This document shows positions 35,001-47,000 of a stretch of DNA of 64,000 nucleotides, piece after piece. The notes below the pieces were generated by a model that had not been told where the DNA came from, ran no database searches, and saw only the letters and a list, made by a program, of their open reading frames with translations. The stretch is taken from NCBI GenBank assembly GCA_963377175.1, contig CAUJNA010000586.1, forward strand, positions 112,001 to 176,000. Direction: 5' to 3'. This DNA comes from Effrenium voratum. Taxonomy: Eukaryota > Sar > Dinophyceae > Suessiales > Symbiodiniaceae. A program made the translations under genes and the position numbers. The number at the start of each line of letters is the position of its first letter. Within the stretch, counting starts at the first letter, position 1.

Positions 35001-38000
35001 ATTCGGCAGCTGTCTAGAGGGACAGGATGTTGTCGCGCGCGCGGCGGGGGGCGTGCGAAATCGTGGCAGGCGCAGCACTTTGGCGATGCCGTTGCGAAAT
35101 CGTGGCAGGCGCAGCACTTTGGCGATGCCGTTGCCGAAGTCGTGGCAGGCGCAGCATTCTGTGCATCTGGGTGTGTGTTTGTGTGGCAGGGGTCGCATTC
35201 GGCAGCTGTCTAGAGGGACAGGATGTTGTCGCGCGCGCGGCGGGGGGCGTGCGAAATCGTGGCAGGCGCAGCACTTTGGCGATGCCGTTGCGAAATCGTG
35301 GCAGGCGCAGCACTTTGGCGATGCCGTTGCCGAAGTCGTGGCAGGCGCAGCATTCTGTGCATCTGGGTGTGTGTTTGTGTGGCAGGGGTCGCATTCGGCA
35401 GCTGTCTAGAGGGACAGGATGTTGTCGCGCGCGCGGCGGGGGGCGTGCGAAATCGTGGCAGGCGCAGCACTTTGGCGATGCCGTTGCGAAATCGTGGCAG
35501 GCGCAGCACTTTGGCGATGCCGTTGCCGAAGTCGTGGCAGGCGCAGCATTATGTGCATCTGGGTGTGTGTTTGTGTGGCAGGGGTCGCATTCGGCAGCTG
35601 TCTAGAGGGACAGGATGTTGTCGCGCGCGCGGCGGGGGGCGTGCGAAATCGTGGCAGGCGCAGCACTTTGGCGATGCCGTTGCGAAATCGTGGCAGGCGC
35701 AGCACTTTGGCGATGCCGTTGCCGAAGTCGTGGCAGGCGCAGCATTCTGTTCATCTGGGTGTGTGTTTGTGTGGCAGGGGTCGCATTCGGCAGCTGTCTA
35801 GAGGGACAGGATGTTGTCGCGCGCGCGGCGGGGGGCGTGCGAAATCGTGGCAGGCGCAGCACTTTGGCGATGCCGTTGCGAAATCGTGGCAGGCGCAGCA
35901 CTTTGGCGATGCCGTTGCCGAAGTCGTGGCAGGCGCAGCATTCTGTGCATCTGGGTGTGTGTTTGTGTGGCAGGGGTCGCATTCGGCAGCTGTCTAGAGG
36001 GACATGATGTTGTCGCGCGCGCGGCGGGGGGCGTGCGAAATCGTGGCAGGCGCAGCACTTTGGCGATGCCGTTGCGAAATCGTGGCAGGCGCAGCACTTT
36101 GGCGATGCCGTTGCCGAAGTCGTGGCAGGCGCAGCATTCTGTGCATCTGGGTGTGTGTTTGTGTGGCAGGGGTCGCATTCGGCAGCTGTCTAGAGGGACA
36201 GGATGTTGTCGCGCGCGCGGCGGGGGGCGTGCGAAATCGTGGCAGGCGCAGCACTTTGGCGATGCCGTTGCGAAATCGTGGCAGGCGCAGCACTTTGGCG
36301 ATGCCGTTGCCGAAGTCGTGGCAGGCGCAGCATTCTGTGCATCTGGGTGTGTGTTTGTGTGGCAGGGGTCGCATTCGGCAGCTGTCTAGAGGGACAGGAT
36401 GTTGTCGCGCGCGCGGCGGGGGGTGTGCGAAATCGTGGCAGGCGCAGCACTTTGGCGATGCCGTTGCGAAATCGTGGCAGGCGCAGCACTTTGGCGATGC
36501 CGTTGCCGAAGTCGTGGCAGGCGCAGCATTCTGTGCATCTGGGTGTGTGTTTGTGTGGCAGGGGTCGCATTCGGCAGCTGTCTAGAGGGACAGGATGTTG
36601 TCGCGCGCGCGGCGGGGGGCGTGCGAAATCGTGGCAGGCGCAGCACTTTGGCGATGCCGTTGCGAAATCGTGGCAGGCGCAGCACTTTGCGGATGCCGTT
36701 GCCGAAGTCGTGGCAGGCGCAGCATTCTGTGCATCTGGGTGTGTGTTTGTGTGGCAGGGGTCGCATTCGGCAGCTGTCTAGAGGGACAGGATGTTGTCGC
36801 GCGCGCGGCGGGGGGTGTGCGAAATCGTGGCAGGCGCAGCACTTTGGCGATGCCGTTGCGAAATCGTGGCAGGCGCAGCACTTTGGCGATGCCGTTGCCG
36901 AAGTCGTGGCAGGCGCAGCATTCTGTGCATCTGGGTGTGTGTTTGTGTGGCAGGGGTCGCATTCGGCAGCTGTCTAGAGGGACAGGATGTTGTCGCGCGC
37001 GCGGCGGGGGGTGTGCGAAATCGTGGCAGGCGCAGCACTTTGGCGATGCCGTTGCGAAATCGTGGCAGGCGCAGCACTTTGGCGATGCCGTTGCCGAAGT
37101 CGTGGCAGGCGCAGCATTCTGTGCATCTGGGTGTGTGTTTGTGTGGCAGGGGTCGCATTCGGCAGCTGTCTAGAGGGACAGGATGTTGTCGCGCGCGCGG
37201 CGGGGGGCGTGCGAAATCGTGGCAGGCGCAGCACTTTGGCGATGCCGTTGCGAAATCGTGGCAGGCGCAGCACTTTGGCGATGCCGTTGCCGAAGTCGTG
37301 GCAGGCGCAGCATTCTGTGCATCTGGGTGTGTGTTTGTGTGGCAGGGGTCGCATTCGGCAGCTGTCTAGAGGGACAGGATGTTGTCGCGCGCGCGGCGGG
37401 GGGTGTGCGAAATCGTGGCAGGCGCAGCACTTTGGCGATGCCGTTGCGAAATCGTGGCAGGCGCAGCACTTTGGCGATGCCGTTGCCGAAGTCGTGGCAG
37501 GCGCTGCATTCTGTGCATCTGGGTGCTCTGTAATCGCATCCATACAAGGGGCGCACGGTACATGTGTGTGGACATTTGAACTCACATCCTTGCGAAAAAC
37601 ATAGGATGTGGGGTTATCCGGTCCTTTAATTCCTTTTTATTCCTTTCTATTGTCCTTCTTATTCCTTCTTATTCCTTTCTATGGACCTTCTTATTCCTTG
37701 CTATGGACCTTCTTATTCCTTGCTATTGGCCTTCTTATTCCTTTCTTTTGATCTTCTCATTCCTTCTTAGTCCTTTCTACCTTCTCATTCCCTCTTATTC
37801 CTTCCTATTAACCTTCTTATTCCTTCGTATTCCTTTCTATTGACCTTCTTATTCCTTCTAATTCCGTTCTATTGACATTCTTATTCATTCTTATTCATTT
37901 TCTTCTCCCTTTCTATTGACCTTCTTATTCCTGCTTATTCCTTTCTATTGACCTTCTCATTCCTTTCTAATGACCTTCTCATTCCTTATTTATTCCTTTC

Positions 38001-41000
38001 TATTGACCTTCTTTTTCCTTTCTAATGACCTTCTCATTCCTTCTTATTCCTTTCTATTCACTTTCTTCTTCCTTCTTATTCCTTTCTAGTCGCCTTGTCA
38101 TTCCTTCTTATTCCTTTCTATTGACCTTCTTATTCATTCTTATTCCTTTCTATTGGCCTTGTTATTCATTTCTATTTCCTTGCTTGCCGGGATAAGCCCG
38201 CAAGAAACATATCGCTGTAACCTTTTTTTTCTGCCGTGGTAACATCGCACCTTGTCATGGTGACAAAACCGCGTTTTTGTCGTGGTTACAACCCCCCCTC
38301 CACCATGTTGGATGTAAGTCAAACATTTTGGACGTCTTTACGGCAATCCACTCAGGAAGTGAGAACACAAAGAGGAAAAGGCCAGTCATTTTGTTTTGGC
38401 CCTTCTTTGTGGGCCACGTATTTCTACTGGTAGCTTCCCCATTCTTTCCATGGATCCTTCTTTCCAGAAAACCACTAAACAAAAGCACCTGAGGAAACAG
38501 ATCCGGTGATTGAAAAGAACGATGGTTGAAAGTAATGGAAAAGGAATCAACCCCTAGAATTGGGAATCCCCACTTAACTGCAAAAACTAAAAATAAAAAC
38601 AGCCCCCCTTCCAACGTCAACCAAGTTTTTTGTTGTGGGCCACTTGTTTCCGGCGCAGGACTGGTACTTTGCCTTCCAAGTGGTCTTTGTGCTACTGGTG
38701 ACCACCATCGTGGGCACCTTTCTCAACGTGCCGAGCCCTTGGCCCTCTCTCCACGTGCCGAGGGCGTTGGCAGGGCAATTCTGGGGGCTGGGGGGGATGG
38801 GAGGGAGGGGAGGGGGAGGAGTCCAAGTAAGCCCTAAATAAAGCTTAAACTGGCATAATAAGGGTTTTTGTTGGGCTCTCTCCCCCTCCCCCCCCTCCCC
38901 CCAGCCCCCATGAGGCAAGGAACCTAATGACCACAGCCAATTCAATCTTGGCCCAAAAGGACTCGCAGGACATCATTCCTTCTCTTGACCGCACTTGGGT
39001 TGCACCTTAGACTTCACCTTTCAGAGAAATTGCGGGTTGTCCATTGCCCACAAACATTTATGTGTTAGTTATTTATGTATTATGGTTGATATCTAGTCTA
39101 CCGAATAAAATAAGGTTTGGAGCCTCAGAATACTGTACACACAATTTGTGCCATGGTTAAACGACCGGTTCCTTTACTTGGGGTTAACAGGGATGGTCAT
39201 CCACATGGTGGTTTCTATTAAGGGAGCCATGACCATAGGCTTACGAGCTGGAATAGCGGGCAAGCACTGAAACATAGCAATTACTTAAACACGTGGTTTT
39301 GTGTGTGGTAACCAGTGTAGAAGAAAAACGTGGCTACCACGTGTGTTTTTTTTCCAGGTTTTTAGGCCCTCCGATTTCATGTGCTCTCCAACCCTCGTTT
39401 TCAATGCAATTTCCTCACCACGTGTTAACCAGGAAATTGAATATCTTGACCTTCCCCGGTGGTTGCCTAGCCTTAACCTCTTAACCCTAGGCCGCACAAA
39501 CAAAGTTTGTATTGGGTCCTCTTGTTGTCCCTGTCCAGTTGTTGGAAGGCCCAGTGAGCCTGTGAAAGAGAGCACTAGCCAACACCCGGGTCCCAGTTCT
39601 ATCCAAAAAGCAGTGGCTGCTATGGACCACGGTGCTGGAAGCCGATCCAATTGGTTGCGTTTTCCGGTTCAGCACATGTCGTAAGTCCAGCAACACCGCA
39701 ATGATTTGGTGGCGGGTTCAGCTAGCTGGTGAAGATATTCGGCAAACTCGGCATATCCGATCACATCCTTAGTGTAGAGGGACCAAGGGGTGTCCCAACG
39801 ACTTTCGCAAGACGTCGAAACCCGCGTGGGTCGAAAACTTTCAGGCGCAGGCACCATGATGAAGCCAAACATTCATGCGAATCCAGCGGGAAGTGTTTGT
39901 TTTCTTCGTTATTTGCCCCATGTTTCCAGCAACATCAAGGATTTCCGGTATATATTCCGAGTTGTTCCGAGTTGTTTGCCCCGTGTCCAGCAACGTCAAG
40001 GTACATTTTCCTGGTTGGCAGGTTTCTTGGAATGAAGATTCGACCACAGCGCCAGAAGCGGGATCCGGAAGAAGAGGGACGGAAGGGGAGGCACCTACGA
40101 CCTTTTTTATCCATGCTGGTCGGGTGATGCGAAACCCTGGGGTAACAATCACCGTATGAATAACAATAAAAGCGATGAAAAAATGGATGATATTGGTGAT
40201 AACACAAATAACAATTGAAGAATGGTTGCCCCAATTTTGAAGCTTCTCAGGTAAACCATGGTCGTGATCTGACCCCATGGTTTTGTGAGGGTTTGAATCG
40301 CAGGGTAAATACGTACCAGAATCTGCACATGCCGTTTTGTGTCTGCATATGGAACTCAGCGCTGGGATATTAGCAAATGGGTGTGTCTCTTTTTAGGGGA
40401 ACCCCAAAAAGGGTGGGGTTCTTTGTGGCTTCCCTTTAAAAAACTGAGAGAGACCCGGTCCCTTGTAAAAGGAAAATGGTCTTCCAGGACTGCCCTGTCA
40501 GGTTTCAGATAGGACGATTGGGACTGAGGCTGGAGAAGATGTTGGCGCATCCTGGCGAGGCCGCCTGAGATTTCCAAGAAGGGGAGCCAACAAGAAGAAT
40601 TGACCAGTTGTCTTCTGGGGCTTTTCAAAGTGAGAAACTGGGGTGGTTTCCCTTGAAGAGAACTAAAACCTGCGGCTTTCCGGGTTAATTTCGACCCAGA
40701 ATGTTATTGCAATGGGCCAAGCCCAAGAAGTGACTCAAGTCCGAGTCCCGGACCTCAGGGAGGGAGTTATAACCCGGTTGCCATGGGCCCGGGTGCCAGA
40801 GCCTTTTCACGGCCATCACAAAAAACCTGAAGACTGCTGACCCATGCAGTTGGCAACCGAAAAAGATGGTAAAACGTGTCACGCAGACGCTGCCAGGCAC
40901 TTGAGGACGGCCTAGTTTTTTTTTTGGGGGATTGGTTCAAGCCAAAAGGATGTGTACAAACGTATTTGTGTGGACCCCAAGCAGGGTGGTATTTGAAGGA

Positions 41001-44000
41001 AGCCCAAAGGGAATATCACAACATGAGGCGTCTAATTATTTTACCGCCTATACACTCAAAGGCATCCCTCGATTGGCAATGTTCCGAGGTTAGCAGATAG
41101 ATGTATGCCCATAAGTTTTTTCTCCCTCTCCTTTTCTCCCTCTCCTCGAAAGCAGTCACTCTGGTTTTTTGTGTTTTGCCACCAACACTTGATGGACTCC
41201 CCAAAGGGTTGGTGGTCGAAGGGTGTTCTCCCGTTCTGGAGCCCTCAGGAACCCACCCGAAACAACCCGAAGCAGGCTCTCAACACCCCACCCGCCCGTA
41301 GCGTAGCCAAAAACCCTTAGGGATTCCACGACTTGCACCGCAGATCGCTACCAGAGGCAAATGAGCGCTCCAAGAGCCTGTTGCTTGTGGTGTTGCTTGT
41401 GAAAGAAGGAGGTTCCCATTTTTTGGGTTTAAGGGAACCAACATGTTTGGAATTCCCCTGTTTCAAGGCACACCCATGTCTCATTTTCCTGACGGAGCTG
41501 CTTATTCAAGCGGGCTGCTACGAAGTTTGTCCCAAATCCTGAATGGTCGTTACTCGAGACTGTTGATATGTACACGAACATTCAGGGGTTGATTCCCCAT
41601 TCTTTTCAACCATCGTTCTTTTCAATCACCAGCCGTTTTCCCTGGGTTTCCGGAGGTTGTCTAGAAAGAAGGATCCCTGGAAAGAATGGGGAAGGTGTCC
41701 CTAGAAGCATAGTGGACCCTCCTTGGGTTGTTTAGATTCAATGGAAAAGGACACAACCTATTGTGGGGCCCTATTTTGCGAAACATCCACATCTTTTTAT
41801 GGGCCGTCAGGCAGTTTTTTTTGAGTGAGTCCCATGTTGCAGCGTGCAGTGAGAGGCTCCATGCCAAATGATCCGTGCGTGGCTGGGGAAAAGGAAAAAG
41901 TGCAGCGGCCTTGTATTCAGAAGCAAGCTGCTCCTAAGTGGAACTCAAGATGTTTGTGTTTGATTTGTATTTCCATCTACCTCTAGAGAAAGGAAATCCA
42001 CGTAGACCAGGGCAAAATCGAAGGGTTACCTACTACAGTGGCTTGCCTGGGATGTTCACGGGCAGTGACTCATGTTTGCTTTGTTCTTGTTGCGACGGTT
42101 GCAGATCATCTACCTGCTGGCTGACGCTTTGCCTGGCTTCTCCAACTTTTACATCAACTACATCATGCTGAGCTGCTTTTTGCAGGCGTGCTTCGCTTCG
42201 CCTCGTACCGCTTCGGATGGAGCCGAGAAAAGTCGTGGTTCAGAGCTTCCGAACTCTGCTGTTTCAGGGACAGACGAAACATGGCAAGGGGAACTTGGAA
42301 ACTTTTTTATAAGGAACCTCAGGAGTGATTGGCGGATATGCATCTCTAGTTGGACACGTTGTGTGTGTGGGGAACCTCAGGAGCGGTTGGATGTGCATCC
42401 CCAGTGAGTTCGGATGTCCACCTCTATGATGTCCTTTTGGACCCATCCAAATTTTGACGCCCAGTGCCAGGGCTGCTTGGCCGGTTTGCTCACATGCCTC
42501 TTGTTGGGGGGAATCTGCAGCAACGTTTGGGCGAATTAAAGAGGAGGTCCAGCGGGTCCAGGAGATAGCCATGCACTCGTTTGTTTGAGGGTACAATGGG
42601 TTGGCTGTTAAAGGGAAACCCAACGAGAAAACATTTGGGCCGGGTCCACTATTTTAAGATACGCTCATTTTAGCAAGTGGACATGCAAACCATCTTGATT
42701 CGATATTGTGGATAGACGAAGTCCTGGACCACTTGACCATGGAAAATCATTGTTGGTTGGTATTTAGGGGAATCAAATCATTCCAGAGTTTCTTAGTTGG
42801 ATGGCAGCCTCATTCTGTGAACGGGATGCTGTGTGGAAACCAACAGGTAGGGAGCTAGGCCAAGACGCACAAGAGAAGCAGACATGTGAGCGAATCCCAT
42901 AATGTGAGCACATGGGCGATCACTCGGCTCTTTGGTAGCTGGAAGCGAACTATTACCTGCCAAAGGCTCCCCCGAACAGTTGGCCTTTCTTCTGGTTTGG
43001 TTTGCGGCGGGGAGTCACAATTGTCCCATGTCTTTTTGGGGAAACGGCATTCTTCACCATGGCTCATTTGAGGAAATGGATGCTGAACAACTTGAAGCAA
43101 AGTATCACTTTACCACCATGAAGGCCTTCGTGGATGCAGCGGAACCCCCTTTAAAGCGAAGAAGTCATGACAGGAAAAAAACAAAAAAACAAAAACAACT
43201 CCCACTTTGGAATCACAGAAAAGAAAGCCAATTTTCTAGTCACTTCTGGCAAAGCTTTGTCACAGTCCATTTCAGTCAGGTCTTTGATCTGCTGCGCACG
43301 GCTCCTTTGGCAGCTTGGCTGCGCGCTGCGCATTACAAATGTTTGATTTGAGGCCCAAGGGCGCCGCACAGCTCCTTTGTGATTTGATGCCCAACGGCGC
43401 TCTTCCGAACATGGGGTTGTCTAACATGGAGCGGCTATCCTTCTGATTTCCCCCAAAAAACAACAGCAAGCCACAAATAGACAAAGGCTACCCTCTAAAA
43501 AGCCACGCACAAGTTCAGATTTTGAGTTTCACTAAATATGAAACCGAATCTATCCTCCCTCTCTCCCACAAACATAGAAGTGCACACCGTTCCAAAGGGT
43601 AGTATTCCAAGAAGGGATAGACATATTGTGTCTTTGTTTGATGTGGTTTCAAAGGGAAGCCAAAGGGAAACCCACCAATTGAGGGGGTTCCCTTAGAAGG
43701 ACGCACTCAAATAGGGGGACCCACCATGAAGGGCGAGGGTTTTTGCTGCGATTCACAGCCTCACGGCATCCTTTCGCTGAACTTGTTTGGTCGAAGTTCA
43801 CAAACTTTGCCAGCATAGGTGTCCTGTTTGGTTGTTTTGGTAGAAAACTAGATTGCCCTGGTTCACCTATGATTGCCAGACTCAACCCACTCTTGTTTCA
43901 CGTGTTGCTCTTGGTATTTCTCTTCTTCCATTTCAGCTAGCAGCAAGTTAATCCAAACCACAAGTTTTGAAAGCTACCTATAATAATACCTGGGCCCTCG

Positions 44001-47000
44001 AACTTCTCTTAAGAAAAGGGAATAAATATGCCCCGCACCTTTACGCAACACATGGTGGTCGTTGGGAAACATTTTACATTGTTGCTTATTGTGGTTGAGT
44101 GTTCGAAATCCCCACTTAGCTGCTTTTTTTTTTTTTGCTCCCCTTCCAACGTCAACCAAGAATATCCCATTCTACAGAGTAGTTTGAGCGTTGATGGTAC
44201 CTGAACATCAATCACCAGTATGTCCAAACCACAAGTAAAGTGGTAACCAGTCTAAAAGTGACAACCCATGTGGCCGGTGAAGGTAGGTACATCCAAAATC
44301 ACCTGCTTTTCAGGGATATCCTCTAAATCAGTGCGTAAAGGCTGGTTTTTGTTAACAGCCCAAATGCTTTATGGCTATTTGGTCGGATCTCTGAACTTGA
44401 ACTTTTTGCGGAACAGGTCGGATTTTGCATTGGACCCACACAACGTGATTACAGCTTTGTGCACAGGGGTCCTTACAGCAACCAAGAATCTTGGCGGTTC
44501 CCAGCCGTCCCCTTAGCTTTTTCGGCTTTTAGGGTTTCGTGGTAGCTTCCATTTATCCCACTCAAAGTTAGTCACTTTTCGTGGGGGATCTGAAAATGGA
44601 CAGCGACCAGGAATGTATCTCCGAAAAAGCAACCGTCCGCCAAGGGTCATGACGCCTCCAAGAGAACCCAGAGCGACCAATTCCTCGTTCCTCAAAAACA
44701 ACCCAAAGAAGTGAGGCCCCAAAATCCATCGGGTCTCGAATCGGACCCTTAGGGCATGCCGTCTATAGCTCTACTAAACAGTTGCCCGTCTGCGAGCAGC
44801 TGAACAAAGTCACTGAATCGGACCCTTCGGGCAGGTGCAAAAAGGCAGGGCACTAAAGAAGACCACAGCAGAAGGAATCTCACCTGAAATCGGCCCAGAT
44901 TGGTTTGGATTGGCTTCAGGATTGGCTTATCCATCAGAACCCCGACCAATTCCTCATCGCTCAAAAACAACCCAAAGAAGTGAGGCCAAAAAAAAAAAAA
45001 ACATCGGGGCTCGACTCGGAAATTCTTGGGGCAGGTGCAAAAAGGCTCCGCTTCTCGCGGCGTCTGAGGCCAAGTACATCTTCCACCGCCTGCGTGGCGC
45101 GGACCCGGAGGAAGCCCGCGCACAGAGCGAGCCGGAAGACCAGGACGCCTGGACGGGGGAACTCACGAAAGAGCTGGAGTTCTTGGCATTCTGGAGTTGT
45201 TTTTTTTCTTTTTTGTTTTCTCGGTTTGCAGGTTTTGAAGGGAGCCGCAATCCATTGCCCCAGCCGCTTAGCTGTTCTCCAACTGTGCCCTGTGGGTTTT
45301 CCTTGGTTGTCCTTGTCTCAACCAGCAAGGATTTGGCTTGGGGGTCTAAGTTTGGCCCTAAGCCTGGCCAAGATTCACATGGATTTGGGTAGACTTCTTT
45401 GATTGGCGGGTTGGTGGGCTGACTGATTGATTGATGCATCGATTTGATTGGTTGGGTGATTGGTTGATCGATTGCGCTACGACTCCATGCACTCAAGAAG
45501 ATGTGCTTCTTTGAGGCTTCGCTGCCTCTTGTTGACTCATCCAGTGCTTGTCCCCCAAAAGGGCCTCTCCATTCCCGGGTTTAAGTGTACCTTGCGGTCA
45601 AAAAGGAAAGCCTGGACTGGAATACCCCAGGCAACCCTTTGTAAATGTCCCCCAAGCTTCCTTTGTAGCTGAACCTAAGGACCAAATCAACCACCCACCC
45701 ACCCACCCACCCACCCACCCAGCCACCAACCACCCACCCACCCACCAACCAACCAACCACCCACCAACCAACCAACCAACAAACCTTTTGGTACCCCAAC
45801 CCCCTTGTTGAACAAAAAGTTCTCGGACGTCTCAGGACAGCGATGGCATGGGCGCTCGCATGGCCAAGGTGGCCATCCACCTGGTGGTCTGCGTGGTCTT
45901 TGCCAGCTGCTGCCCTGCCACGCGCAGAGAAAATCACCCAAGGTGAGAAAAAAACACCTCCCCCCCAGGACACCCCGTTTTGGTTGATTTTAAGAGGAAA
46001 CTGAAAGGAACACCACCATTTGTAGGGGTCGTCTAAGAAAGAGACACCCATATATGTCTGTTTCTTCTAATCTTCAGGCCCATCCAGAAACGGCTTTCCC
46101 ATTTTCCGAAGGACCCTCTTCTTCTTTTTTTTTGTGCGGGGAAACCCGAAACGAGGTAGTTTCCCTTTAGTTTCCCTTGGAAACGCTCCCAAGGTTACCA
46201 TCAACAAGCAGACGCGCCGGTATGAGTATATTTCTTTATGGTGGATTTCTTCGCTTTTCACACTGGAGGGGAAAGCAAATACGGACAGCGTTGCGATTTG
46301 GGACCGATTCCAGGGCTTGAAGAGATCCATTCCCGTTCCTCTTGGGTTTTGATGTGGTGGTCAGCCACCTGGTACGGGACGTTTAACATTTAGTAATTTA
46401 TGTTAACCTCGGATTAATAAACCCGTGGAAAAACAAATGTTGGGGGGTGCCCCCCTTTTAGTAGAGATTCATCACTTTTGAAGGGAACACCCCCTTAATA
46501 GTGGGACGGGTTTATTAATCCTGGGTCAACATTAGTAACTTTATTATAGTCATAACATGCCCATGACTCAAAGAAGCGGAGGTTTTTGGACGGCTCATGA
46601 AATGTTGACACAAGGATTAATCAACCCCAGCTTATTCTACATGGGGATGGGGGTCCCTACAAAAAAGTTGTCTGAATCCCCAAACCCAGAATCGGACACC
46701 CCCCAATAAACTATAGTTCTAGGTCCCCCAGTAGTGCCCTTTCTCACCCCTTTTTTGGTTCGGAGGGTTCCCCGACTAAAATAGACTACAGAAACAAAAA
46801 TCGGGTACCCTTATTCTAGGCTCTCTACCGGAGGACTAGAGGCCCACTTGCTTCTGATTCTGGGAGAAGCTGCTTGGAAGAAATCACAAAGAGGGATGGG
46901 ATCGCTTGTGAGATGTCCTGAGCCACGAAGCCTACTCTCACAATTTGTTGATCTTAAATGGGGCCGTATAACCTTCCATTTGGTTAAGGATATTTGATTT

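Larger units (their letters stand above)
34333..37700 (+). repeat. higher-order satellite module 2
   Basis: This is a second copy of module 1 with the same hairpin, leader, microsatellite, satellite and tail, but 14 satellite units. The tail carries about 17 extra bases near 37580. The two modules diverge mainly in copy number. Confidence 0.9.

Noticed and set aside
32506..37604. Many 126-205 codon open frames on both strands
   Set aside because: They are generated by the 196-bp satellite (three periods make a multiple of three) and repeat the same sequence in shifted copies; no protein family, both strands open.
46190..46225. Mini-exon reading VTINKQTRRYE
   Set aside because: It has an acceptor-like AAG, but the exons at 45942 and 47077 join in phase without it.
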